From assembly GCF_003569915.1 (NCBI RefSeq), contig NZ_KZ984459.1:1-64000 (forward strand): a stretch of DNA of 64,000 nt, given 5' to 3'. Positions 43,541 through 51,625 of this stretch are shown here, in pieces. Position 1 is the first letter of the stretch, and every line of letters begins with the position of its first letter. Position numbers and translations under genes: made by a program. Origin of the DNA: Comamonas testosteroni (GTDB lineage Bacteria > Pseudomonadota > Gammaproteobacteria > Burkholderiales > Burkholderiaceae_C). The notes under the pieces are model-generated. The model was not told where the DNA came from. It ran no database searches and saw only the letters and a program-made list of their open reading frames with translations.

Positions 43541-43606
43541 CTGAATATCAAGCGTTTTCTTGATGTGGTGCTTATGAATCAAGCACTGCTAGCTATATTT
43601 ATTGGA
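43541..43606. repeat. AT-rich dispersed repeat between the cyanophycin synthetases
   Basis: ATCAAGCGTTTTCTTGATG then GAATCAAGCACTGCTAGCTATATTTATTGG: TAGCTA core and AAGCG arms like other copies. Confidence 0.55.
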
Positions 43607-43623
43607 GCAACTCGGTAAGGACC

Positions 43624-45804
43624 TCAGGCCTGGTACTCAAAGGTCTTGATGCCTGCGCCAATCAGCTCGGGCGTGATGTCCAGCGCCCAGGCGGTGGCAA
43701 TCGCAGCCAGCAGGGCAGGCGTATCAGGCTTCTTGCCGCCGGACAGGCTCAGTGCATCGAGCGTGCCCAGCACGCGTTCCTGCGTACCGGTGGCCAGCAC
43801 CACATTGCCAGCCTTGACGAACACGGCGCGGCCACCTTCGTGGCGAGCCTCGGTGTTGGCGCGGTGGGCAGTCACGAACTCGTTGGCCGCGTCGGTGGAG
43901 TACAGCACCACTTCGCCGTCACACAGCTCGGCCAGATCAGCCACTTCGGGCAGGTCGGCGTTGAGCACGCCAGCGCCTTCGTCCAGCACCACGTCGATTT
44001 GCGTGCGCATCACGCGGCGCATCTGGCCGGGCTCCAGCACATCGTGGTCCGCCAGTTGCTCGTAGCCATCCATATCGGTGACCACGCCCACCAGGCAGCG
44101 GTCATAGGCCAGGCCTTCTTCCAGGATGGAGCGGGCCGTGGTCTGAATCACAGCGGCCTCGGCCAGACGGTTGGTCAGCAGGCGGTGGGCACCGGCCCAG
44201 TTGGCGGTATTGGTCTTCTGGGTCTGGCGGTTGGCCAGGAACATGCCTTCGCCGCTGGCCACGCCCGTCAGCTTGCCCGACAGCTGCAGCAGCCAGCCCA
44301 CCAGACGCGAGATGAAGGCGTTGTTGCGCGTGCCGACAATGCCGACGACGGGGATGCGGCCAGCGCCGGGGCCGTCTTCACGCGGGAAGAGATGGTCGGC
44401 AATCGCCATGCCCACAGGGCGGGGGGCGCCGCTGGTGGGTTTCAGGTGCATCAGCAGACCGGGGCCGGCGTTGACTTCCAGAATCGCACCCTGGTCCTGC
44501 ATGGGCTTGGAGACGTCCTTCAGGATCATGTCCATGCCAGCGATATCGAGGCCCACAATCTTGGCAGCCAGCACGGCGTAGTAGGCCACGTCGGGGTGCA
44601 CATCATCCAGGCAGTCGATCGCCATATTGCCGTTGCGCTGCAGCAGCACGCCCTGGCCCTGGGGGATCACGCTGTCGGGCGTCACATGCTGGCGGTTCAG
44701 CTCCAGCTTGACGGCACCGGCGTCCAGGTTGATCCAGTCCAGCGGGTATTCCTGCTCGGGGCCGCGGCGGGGGTCCTGGTTCAGCACTTCCACCAGTTCG
44801 CGCAGCGTGGCCTTGCCATTGCCATAGACGGAAACGGTTTCGCCCTTGGTGGCTGCAACGACTTTGCCGCCCACCACGAGCAAGCGGTGTTCCACGCCGT
44901 CGATGAACTTTTCAACGATCACGTCCGAGCCTTCGGGCTCGGCCAGCGCAAAAGCGGCCTTGATGTCGGCTTCCTTGGACAGCTCCAGCGTCACGCCGCG
45001 GGCGTGGTTGCCGTCGGAGGGCTTGACGGTGACGGGAAAGCCGATTTCCTGCGCCACTTCCCAGGCTTCTTCGGGCGAGGCCACGATCTGCCCTTCGGGC
45101 ACCGGCACGCCGCAGGCCGTCAGCAGGCGCTTGGTGAAGTCCTTGTCCTGGGCAATGCCTTCGGCAATGGCGCTGGTCTGGTCGGACTCGGCCGTCCAGA
45201 TGCGGCGCTGTGCAGCGCCATAGCCCAGCTGCACCAGGTTGCCGTCGTTCAGACGGATATGGGGGATGCGGCGCTCGCCTGCAGCATCGACGATGCAGCC
45301 GGTCGAGGGGCCGAGGTAGCGGTCATTGATCGCGGTCTTGATCGCGTGGATGGCGGGTTTGAGCTCGAACGACTCGTCGTTGATGGCCGCCATCAGCAGC
45401 TTGTGGCCTTGCTCCAGCGCCACGCGGGCCACGGCCTCTTCGGGGCAGCGGAACACCATGCGGTAGACGCCGCGCTTGGAGATTTCGCGCGTCTGGCCAA
45501 ATTCAGCGGGCATGCCGGCCAGGTTCAGCAGCTCGATGATCACGTGCTCCAGCACATGGCCCATCCAGGTGCCGCCTTCCAGGCGCTGGATAAAGCCGCC
45601 ACGCTCGCCCACGCCGCAGGTGTGCTCCACCAGATCGGGCAGCCATGTGGTCAGGCGTTCGTTGAGGCCAGGAATTTTGTTGGAGGGATAGTCTTCCAGC
45701 TCTCCCAGATCCAGCCAGACCTCCAGTACCGGGCGGTAGGTCCAGACACTAGGGCCACGCAGGAAAGTTGTGCGCAAGAGTTGGATGTCGTTGAATTTCG
45801 CCAT
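43624..45804 (-). CDS. Second cyanophycin synthetase with degenerate Mur-ligase P-loop
   Basis: 726 residues from ATG 45804 (MAKFNDIQLLRTTFLRGPSVW). It is homologous to the neighbouring CphA through the N-terminal and ATP-grasp regions (VTVKPSDGNHARGVTLEL, IVEKFIDGVEHRLLVVGGKV, ILEVNAGPGLLMHLKPT). In the C-terminal domain the nucleotide loop reads GIVGTRNNAFISR (about residue 490) where active CphA has GTNGKTTTTR: the Lys and Thr that bind phosphate are lost. The domain is also shorter. Paired cphA genes with one shortened copy are known in betaproteobacteria. This copy may be a partner, a regulator, or add only one amino acid. Confidence 0.9.
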   Translation of the reverse strand: MAKFNDIQLLRTTFLRGPSVWTYRPVLEVWLDLGELEDYPSNKIPGLNERLTTWLPDLVEHTCGVGERGGFIQRLEGGTWMGHVLEHVIIELLNLAGMPAEFGQTREISKRGVYRMVFRCPEEAVARVALEQGHKLLMAAINDESFELKPAIHAIKTAINDRYLGPSTGCIVDAAGERRIPHIRLNDGNLVQLGYGAAQRRIWTAESDQTSAIAEGIAQDKDFTKRLLTACGVPVPEGQIVASPEEAWEVAQEIGFPVTVKPSDGNHARGVTLELSKEADIKAAFALAEPEGSDVIVEKFIDGVEHRLLVVGGKVVAATKGETVSVYGNGKATLRELVEVLNQDPRRGPEQEYPLDWINLDAGAVKLELNRQHVTPDSVIPQGQGVLLQRNGNMAIDCLDDVHPDVAYYAVLAAKIVGLDIAGMDMILKDVSKPMQDQGAILEVNAGPGLLMHLKPTSGAPRPVGMAIADHLFPREDGPGAGRIPVVGIVGTRNNAFISRLVGWLLQLSGKLTGVASGEGMFLANRQTQKTNTANWAGAHRLLTNRLAEAAVIQTTARSILEEGLAYDRCLVGVVTDMDGYEQLADHDVLEPGQMRRVMRTQIDVVLDEGAGVLNADLPEVADLAELCDGEVVLYSTDAANEFVTAHRANTEARHEGGRAVFVKAGNVVLATGTQERVLGTLDALSLSGGKKPDTPALLAAIATAWALDITPELIGAGIKTFEYQA

Positions 45805-46029
45805 GTGAGTCAGCGGATAAAAATGGGGAGAACAGGATTTTTTAGAATCCTGCCCAAGATGGATTGGCATTGTGCGCTCAGAATTCGCATTGCGTCGCTT
45901 GTCAGCCTAAATGCAGGTTCGCGCGTTAACCAGGGTGTATGGGGCGTCAGGCACAGCCACGTTCACCATGCCGATGCGGTTGCCCGCATGACTCTTGGAG
46001 CCGCCATCGGCGGAGAAAAATAACTCAAC

Positions 46030-48324
46030 ATGCAACATCACCATTCTGTGGACGCCTCGGCTGTCTTTGCCGGTCCCCTGGGGGACGAATTGCGGGGAAA
46101 GCTCGCTACCCATGAAAACGTATTAGCCATCGTCCCGGTTGACCTGAGTGCCGATTTGCAGTTTGGTAATGGTTTGTTAGCCCTGACGCAGGAGCGCCTG
46201 CTGGCCTGCGACCCCGGCTCGCACCAGTGGCGCGAATGGCCGCTGCAGGTGGGCCAGAGCCTGCGCCTGCAGGACCATGGCGGGGTGGGTAACCTGGAAC
46301 TGCATGGCCATGATTCCCGGTTGGCGCAGTGGTTTATCACCCTGACCCATCAGGCCGCCATGCTGCTGCTGATGCAGCAGTTCGATCGCCAGCGCGAGCG
46401 TATCGCCAAGCAGGAAAGCTATAGCGCTGTATCGGATGAAGAGACTGCGCACTGCCCTGTCTGTCATTCGGCATTGCCACCCGATACCGAAGAATGCCCA
46501 GCCTGCGCGCGCCAGCAAGGGCCGCAGACGTCGACCTGGGTACTGCTGCGCCTGTGGCGCTTTGCCAAGCCCTATCAGGGCCAGTTGCTGCTGGGTTTCT
46601 TGCTGACGCTGGCCACCACGGCGGCCCAGTTGGTGGCGCCGTATCTGACGATTCCGCTGATGGACAAGATCCTGATCCCGTTCCAGAACGGTGAAAAGAT
46701 CGACTCCAGTCTGGTGACCTTCTATCTGGGCATGCTGCTTTTGTCGGCGCTGCTGGCCTGGGCGCTGGGCTGGGCACGCACGTTCGTGCTGGCCAAGGTG
46801 TCCGAGCGCATTGGCTCCAATCTGCGCACCACCACTTACAACCACTTGCTCAACCTGTCGGTGGACTATTACGGCAGCAAGCGCACGGGCGACCTGATGG
46901 CACGTATCGGTGCTGAAACCGACCGCATCAACCTTTTTCTGTCGCTAAATGCGCTCGATTTTGCGACCGACGTGCTGATGATCGTGATGACCTCGGTCAT
47001 CCTGTTCTCGATCAACCCCTGGCTGGCGCTGGTCACCTTGGTGCCGCTGCCCTTCATCGCCTGGATGATCCACACCGTGCGTGACCGCCTGCGCACCGGC
47101 TTCGAGAAGATCGACCGCGTCTGGTCCGAAGTGACCAATGTGCTGGCCGACACCATTCCCGGTATCCGCGTGGTGAAGGCCTTTGCCCAGGAAAAGCGCG
47201 AAGCCGACCGCTTCAGCGATGCCAACCGCGTCAACCTCGAAGCCAATGACCGTGTGAACAAGACCTGGTCGCTGTTCACGCCTACGGTGACGCTGCTGAC
47301 CGAAATCGGCATTCTGATCGTCTGGGGCTTCGGCATCTATCTGGTGGCTGGCGGCTCCATCACCGTTGGTGTGCTGACGGCCTTTATCGCCTATATCGGG
47401 CGCTTCTATACGCGACTCGATTCCATGAGCCGCATTGTCTCGGTCACGCAAAAAGCCGCTGCCGGTGCCAAGCGCATTTTTGACATCCTCGACCATGTGA
47501 GCAACGTGCCCGAGCCTGCCAGCCCCGTGAAGCTGCCCGGCAAGGCCAAGGGTGCCATCACCATGGAAGACGTGAGCTTCCGCTACGGTAGCCGCGCCGT
47601 CATCAAGCATCTGGATCTGCAGATCAAGCCCGGTGAAATGATTGGTCTGGTGGGCCACAGCGGCTCGGGCAAGAGCACGCTGGTCAATCTGATCTGCCGC
47701 TTCTATGACGTGAGCGACGGCTCGATTCAGCTCGACGGTGTGGATGTGCGCCGCATGTCCGTGTCCGACTACCGCAGCAATATCGGTCTGGTGCTGCAGG
47801 AGCCCTTCCTGTTCTTTGGCACGATTGCCGAGAACATCGCCTATGGCAAGCCCGATGCGACGCGCGAGGAAATCGTGGCCGCCGCCCGCGCCGCCCATGC
47901 GCACGAATTCATCCTGCGCCTGCCCCACGGCTACGACTCGCTGGTGGGCGAGCGCGGCCAGGGTCTCTCGGGTGGCGAGCGTCAGCGCATCTCGATTGCC
48001 CGTGCGCTGCTGATCGACCCGCGCATTCTGATTCTGGACGAAGCCACGTCCGCCGTGGATACCGAGACCGAAAAGGAAATCCAGAAGGCGCTGGACAACC
48101 TGGTACAAGGTCGCACCACGATTGCGATTGCCCACCGCCTGTCCACGCTGCGCAAGGCCGACCGCCTGGTCGTCATGGACCGTGGCGAGATTGTGGAAGT
48201 CGGCCCGCACGACGAGCTGATGGCGCTCAAGGGCCATTACTTCCGCCTGTACGACGCCCAGGCCCGCCGCGCCGAGGAAGACGCTCAGGCCGCCGGCCTG
48301 AAGCTGCAGACCTCTGAGCAATGA
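46030..48324 (+). CDS. Cyanophycin-associated ABC transporter (fused membrane-ATPase)
   Basis: 764 residues. Residues 1-140 are an unusual soluble domain with no known fold to me. A zinc ribbon CPVCHSALPPDTEECPAC (about 141-158) follows, then an MsbA-like exporter core with six TM helices. The ATPase has Walker A GHSGSGKST (about 541), signature LSGGERQRIS (about 646), Walker B ILILDEATSAVD and AHRLSTL. Betaproteobacterial genomes carry this transporter and a DUF1854 gene beside cphA, and it is annotated as cyanophycin metabolism-associated. The substrate is unknown; an amino acid or dipeptide is plausible. Divergent from the synthetase genes. Confidence 0.9.
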   Translation: MQHHHSVDASAVFAGPLGDELRGKLATHENVLAIVPVDLSADLQFGNGLLALTQERLLACDPGSHQWREWPLQVGQSLRLQDHGGVGNLELHGHDSRLAQWFITLTHQAAMLLLMQQFDRQRERIAKQESYSAVSDEETAHCPVCHSALPPDTEECPACARQQGPQTSTWVLLRLWRFAKPYQGQLLLGFLLTLATTAAQLVAPYLTIPLMDKILIPFQNGEKIDSSLVTFYLGMLLLSALLAWALGWARTFVLAKVSERIGSNLRTTTYNHLLNLSVDYYGSKRTGDLMARIGAETDRINLFLSLNALDFATDVLMIVMTSVILFSINPWLALVTLVPLPFIAWMIHTVRDRLRTGFEKIDRVWSEVTNVLADTIPGIRVVKAFAQEKREADRFSDANRVNLEANDRVNKTWSLFTPTVTLLTEIGILIVWGFGIYLVAGGSITVGVLTAFIAYIGRFYTRLDSMSRIVSVTQKAAAGAKRIFDILDHVSNVPEPASPVKLPGKAKGAITMEDVSFRYGSRAVIKHLDLQIKPGEMIGLVGHSGSGKSTLVNLICRFYDVSDGSIQLDGVDVRRMSVSDYRSNIGLVLQEPFLFFGTIAENIAYGKPDATREEIVAAARAAHAHEFILRLPHGYDSLVGERGQGLSGGERQRISIARALLIDPRILILDEATSAVDTETEKEIQKALDNLVQGRTTIAIAHRLSTLRKADRLVVMDRGEIVEVGPHDELMALKGHYFRLYDAQARRAEEDAQAAGLKLQTSEQ

Positions 48325-48346
48325 GCTGCCGCAAAGGAATCCAACA

Positions 48347-48838
48347 ATGATCAATGCCCCCCATTCCGACCTCAGCGACATGCAACTGGTGCGCAACCCC
48401 CATGGCCGTCTGGTGCTGACGCTGGGTGACGGCACGGTGTTCGAAGCCGTGGTGCCCGTGCGCGCCTTTCCCATTGCTGCGCCCACCGAAGGCCTGTCCC
48501 TGATCGCTGCCGATGGCAAGGAAGCCCTGTGGGTCCCCCGCATGGCCGACCTGCAACCCGAGCATCGTCAACTGATCGAGCAAGACCTGGCCGTGCGCGA
48601 GTTCGTGCCCACGATCGAGCGCATCCTCAAGGTATCGAGCTTCTCCACCCCCAGCACCTGGGACTTGCAGACCGACCGTGGCAACACGCAGATGGTGCTC
48701 AAGGCGGAGGAAGACATCCGCAAACTGGCGGGCCGTACCAAGTTGCTGATTGCAGGGCAGGACGGCGTGCAGTACCGCATTCCGGACACCAACCAGCTGG
48801 ATAAGGCGTCGCGCAAGCTGTTGGAGCGCTTTCTGTAA
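48347..48838 (+). CDS. Cyanophycin-associated DUF1854 protein
   Basis: 163 residues, ATG 48347 with AAAGGA upstream, 22 bp after the ABC transporter. Motifs: MQLVRNPHGRLVLTLGDG, VVPVRAFPIAAPTEGLSLIAADGKE, FVPTIERILKVSSFSTPSTWDL and TDRGNTQMVLKAEEDIR. This family is found beside the transporter above and cphA. It is soluble and its function is undefined. Co-occurrence suggests a regulatory or accessory subunit of the transporter (inference). Confidence 0.9.
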   Translation: MINAPHSDLSDMQLVRNPHGRLVLTLGDGTVFEAVVPVRAFPIAAPTEGLSLIAADGKEALWVPRMADLQPEHRQLIEQDLAVREFVPTIERILKVSSFSTPSTWDLQTDRGNTQMVLKAEEDIRKLAGRTKLLIAGQDGVQYRIPDTNQLDKASRKLLERFL

Positions 48839-48852
48839 AGACTGCGCATTTC

Positions 48853-48890
48853 AAAAAAGGCCTCGCGGGCGACCGCCGAGGCCTTTTTTA
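48853..48890 (+). terminator. Intrinsic terminator after the DUF1854 gene
   Basis: AAAAAAGGCCTCG (48853-48865) and CGAGGCCTTTTTT (48877-48889) form a 13-bp stem ending in a T-run. Confidence 0.9.
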
Positions 48891-48892
48891 TA

Positions 48893-48950
48893 TCTTTTAG
48901 AGCTCTAGTCAAGAAGGAATATAGGCAGTCAGCTATCAAAACAGGAATGA
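48893..48950. repeat. AT-rich dispersed repeat (intergenic)
   Basis: CTCTAGTCAAGAAGGAATATAGGCAGTCAGCTATCAAAAC-type block (48903-48942 approximately). Its core at 48922-48940 matches the hsp70 copy in 18 of 19 bases and it matches the vanW-GT copy over about 40 bp. Confidence 0.75.
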
Positions 48951-49043
48951 AAAAAATCCTCAAGTTTCTTCAAGCATGGCCGATAAGAGGGCGAGAGAGG
49001 TGTTTTTTCGCCTGAACCTGTTTAACTGCGGAGGGCCGATGCC

Positions 49044-49481
49044 ATGCAAATTCAACCTGTAGACCGGACACAGACGCCCTGGCGTACCCAGGGCTCTGAT
49101 TTGTATTCCACTGGCGCTTCCGGTGCGGTGCCGGTGCGACCCGTCAACGCGGTGAACGCGACCGAATCCGTGGACAAACTCGGCGAGGGCCGCACCGTGC
49201 GCGAGCCAGAAAAACCCTCTGTGGCCGATTCGGAGAACCGCGACTGGACGCTGGCCGAGGAAGTCAAGCAAAAGGAAGAGGTCGAGGAGCCGCCCAAGGA
49301 GCCGATTTCCAAGCAGCTCATCGACTTCATCCAGTCCATGTGGCGGGCCAGCGCGCAGGCGGTGGATCAGGCGCAGGAAGTGAGCAAGTCCGAAGACCTG
49401 CTGCGCAACAAGCAGACGGCGCGCAGCGAGCCGCTGACCTATACCGAACCCAAGGTCAAGCGCACGGGCTCAGCCAAATAG
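49044..49481 (+). CDS. Hypothetical protein, hydrophilic
   Basis: 145 residues, starting at ATG 49044 behind GGAGGG. Low-complexity N-terminal half rich in V, P and E (MQIQPVDRTQTPWRTQGS at the start); charged middle (EEVKQKEEVEEPPKEPISKQ), then a helix LIDFIQSMWRASAQAVDQAQ. No signal peptide or known domain. Probably largely unstructured. I recognise no family. Confidence 0.75.
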   Translation: MQIQPVDRTQTPWRTQGSDLYSTGASGAVPVRPVNAVNATESVDKLGEGRTVREPEKPSVADSENRDWTLAEEVKQKEEVEEPPKEPISKQLIDFIQSMWRASAQAVDQAQEVSKSEDLLRNKQTARSEPLTYTEPKVKRTGSAK

Positions 49482-49560
49482 GGCTGGCGTTGTTCAAGAC
49501 TGCTTCTTTTTCAGGAGCTATCAGTCCTGAATTCTGAAGTAATTGGAGGTTTGAGAGCGC

Positions 49561-50037
49561 TTATTTGCTTTCAGGATCAGCACTGGCTGCTTCGGAAGAT
49601 GTAGCGTGCTCGGCAGGAGCCTGCACCTGCGGCGCGGGCGTTGCAGCGGCAGCGGCGTCATGCTTCTTGTCCAGCCCACGCTCTGCGCGGTACTTGACGG
49701 CATAGGCGCGCACTTCCTCGTACGTGACATAGCCGTCCTTGTTGGTGTCGGTCTCGTCAAAAGCGGCGGCCAGCTTGGGAATGATGGCCACTTCCTTGCG
49801 GCTCAATTTGCCATCCTGGTTGAAGTCCAGCATCTTGAACTGGCGTTGAGCCTTGATTTCGCCCTTGGACAGCTGAGGCTCATTTTTCTCACCCGCTGCA
49901 TCTTCTGCCCGCACGGTGGGCAGCAACAGGACAGCGCTGGTCAGCAGTACACCCATGGCGGTCTTCATGACCGAGGTGCTGCGGGCAGATAGAGTGGTTT
50001 TTTGGGCTAGACGCATATCTTTGAAGATGGAGGTCAT
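49561..50037 (-). CDS. EF-hand calcium-binding exported protein
   Basis: 158 residues as read; ATGs at 50016 and 49968 are alternative starts. The hydrophobic core TAMGVLLTSAVLLLPTVRA with cleavage before EDA is a signal peptide, and the ATG at 49968 (MKTAMGV) would give the most typical one. Two EF-hand loops: DFNQDGKLSRKE and DTNKDGYVTYEE, each with Asp/Asn at positions 1, 3 and 5 and Glu at 12. The C-terminal tail is Ala/Pro-rich. Likely periplasmic calcium sensor or buffer; no partner is evident. Confidence 0.82.
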   Translation of the reverse strand: MTSIFKDMRLAQKTTLSARSTSVMKTAMGVLLTSAVLLLPTVRAEDAAGEKNEPQLSKGEIKAQRQFKMLDFNQDGKLSRKEVAIIPKLAAAFDETDTNKDGYVTYEEVRAYAVKYRAERGLDKKHDAAAAATPAPQVQAPAEHATSSEAASADPESK

Positions 50038-50109
50038 GGCCGCATTTTCAACCGATGCTGCGCTGCAGTGTCAGCCTTTTGCAATCGCTTTCCAGGCTTT
50101 GCCGGGGCT

Positions 50110-51018
50110 TTACGATTGTTTTTCATGCGCAATGCCGCTGCGCACATGCCCAGCGGGCACATGGCTGGCCGCGTTGCGGACATGGCCGGTCTGGTCGTCA
50201 AAGAAGAAGTCAGGCTCGAACTCGCGCAGAAACTCGCCCTTGGCCAGACCGCCAAGGAACATGGCCTCGTCCACCGAGATATTCCAGTCCATCAGCGTCT
50301 TGATGGCGCGCTCATGCGCGGGGGCGCTGCGCGCCGTCACCAGTGCCGTGCGAATGCGCATGCCGGGCAGGTTCATCTGCTGCAAGCGGTGCAGGGCCAC
50401 CAGCAGCGGCTTGAACGGGCCTTCGGGCAGGGGCAGGGCGGCTTTTTCCAGCTCATGCCTTTGAAAAGCTTCCAGCCCCTGGGCTTGATAGATACGCTCG
50501 GCCTCGTCGGAGAACAGCACGGCGTCACCGTCAAAGGCGATGCGCACTTCCTGCGGGTGGCTGCCGCTGGCGCGCATGGAGTCGGTGTAGACATGGGCGG
50601 CGGGGTAGCCCAGTTGCAGCGCCTGTGTCACATCTTCGGCATTGGCCGAGAGAAACAGCTGCGCACCCAGCGGCCGCAGATAGCCAAAAGGGTCTCGCCC
50701 CTGCGTGAACACGCCGCGCTGGATGCTGGACAGGCCATGGGCCTTGGCGCTGCGAAACACGCGCATGCCGCTGACCGGGTCATTGCGCGACAGCAGCACT
50801 ACCTCCACGCGCTGCTGTCCCTCGGTGTTGAAGGCCAGCAGCTTTTTGACCAGCGACATGGCCACGCCCGGTGCGGCGGGCACGTCGAGCCGCTCGCGCT
50901 GCAGGCGTAGGTAGGTGGCGGGGTCGCTGTCCTCGAACAGACGGTTTTCTTCCTCGAAATCGAACAGCGCACGCGAGGAAATGGCGACCACCAATTGGTC
51001 TTGCAGAGACACGGGCAT
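50110..51018 (-). CDS. 5'-nucleotidase (NT5C-like, PF06189 type)
   Basis: 302 residues from ATG 51018 (MPVSLQDQLVVAISSRALFDFEEEN); an upstream in-frame ATG at 51087 would lie inside a palindromic operator-like sequence. Family landmarks: FDFEEENRLFE, VVLLSRNDPVSGMRVF, RIAFDGDAVLFSDEAER (HAD-like Asp motif), ALVTARSAPAHERAIKTL and MFLGGLAKGEFLREFEPDFFFDDQ. It should dephosphorylate nucleoside monophosphates in the cytosol. Confidence 0.88.
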   Translation of the reverse strand: MPVSLQDQLVVAISSRALFDFEEENRLFEDSDPATYLRLQRERLDVPAAPGVAMSLVKKLLAFNTEGQQRVEVVLLSRNDPVSGMRVFRSAKAHGLSSIQRGVFTQGRDPFGYLRPLGAQLFLSANAEDVTQALQLGYPAAHVYTDSMRASGSHPQEVRIAFDGDAVLFSDEAERIYQAQGLEAFQRHELEKAALPLPEGPFKPLLVALHRLQQMNLPGMRIRTALVTARSAPAHERAIKTLMDWNISVDEAMFLGGLAKGEFLREFEPDFFFDDQTGHVRNAASHVPAGHVRSGIAHEKQS

Positions 51019-51086
51019 GAAGTCATCCGGCAAAAGGCGATGTGACAAGCATAGCGGCTCATGCAGCGTCTGAATAACACGATTCA

Positions 51087-51107
51087 CTATTTCAAATTTT
51101 GAAATAG
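51087..51107. promoter_or_regulatory. 21-base perfect palindrome in a divergent promoter region
   Basis: CTATTTCAAA-T-TTTGAAATAG: ten-base arms around one base. It lies between the divergent 5'-nucleotidase and DUF4148 genes. It is a strong operator candidate; the cognate regulator is unknown. Confidence 0.65.
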
Positions 51108-51234
51108 TTCATTGTGAAATCAAGGGTTTCTACCGAGTTCGCATCGTCCTAAAGTTCAGGCCATGGGTTCGCTGCAACCGATCAATTTCAGAAGCAGTCA
51201 GCGAATTCCTGAAAAACAGGTTTGGAGAATAATC

Positions 51235-51537
51235 ATGAAGAACACTCTGCGTTTTGCTGCCGTTGCCGCTCTGGCCGTGTCCGCTGTTGCCGCTCAGGCA
51301 GCACCCCTGGACGTCACTGAAGGTCACTATCCCGTGCAAGTGCAATCGCAAAGCAATCTGACTCGTGCAGAGGTGGTAGCTCAGGTCAAGGACGCCATGG
51401 CACATCACGCCATGCTGGTGCAAGGCGATGAGCTGGTGACACCCGCAGCGGACAAGGCATCGAGCCTGAGCCGTGCTCAGGTCATGAAAGAAACGGCTGC
51501 TGCCGAAGCCGCTGGCGAGCTAAGCTACGGTGAATAA
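51235..51537 (+). CDS. DUF4148-family small exported protein
   Basis: 100 residues from ATG 51235 with GGAGA upstream. Signal peptide MKNTLRFAAVAALAVSAVAA cleaved at AQA-APL. The mature part has SNLTRAEVVAQVKDAMAHH and SSLSRAQVMKETAAAEAAGEL, the duplicated LTRAEV-type helices of DUF4148. This family is abundant in Burkholderiales and of unknown function. Monocistronic, with a terminator 40 bp downstream. Confidence 0.88.
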   Translation: MKNTLRFAAVAALAVSAVAAQAAPLDVTEGHYPVQVQSQSNLTRAEVVAQVKDAMAHHAMLVQGDELVTPAADKASSLSRAQVMKETAAAEAAGELSYGE

Positions 51538-51576
51538 GCCGCAGCCGGCAAGGCCGGTTGATGAAAGTGAAAGATC

Positions 51577-51607
51577 AGGCCCGGAGCTTTGCCCGGGCCT
51601 TTTTTAT
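51577..51607 (+). terminator. Intrinsic terminator after the DUF4148 gene
   Basis: AGGCCCGG (51577-51584), loop, CCGGGCCT (51593-51600), then TTTTTTATT. Confidence 0.88.
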
Positions 51608-51625
51608 TGCGTTATTTGTGCAGTA

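Noticed and set aside
40843-43563. 906-residue plus-strand open frame antisense to cphA
   Set aside because: Composition (very rich in His, Gly, Ala) is typical of a GC-rich shadow frame; the minus strand encodes a clear cyanophycin synthetase.
43840-46023. 727-residue plus-strand open frame antisense to the second synthetase
   Set aside because: Same reason: His/Gln/Gly-rich shadow with no motif, and the real gene on the minus strand is unmistakable.
49510-49531. TTCAGGA/TCCTGAA hairpin between two genes as a terminator
   Set aside because: Seven-base stem without T-run on either strand.
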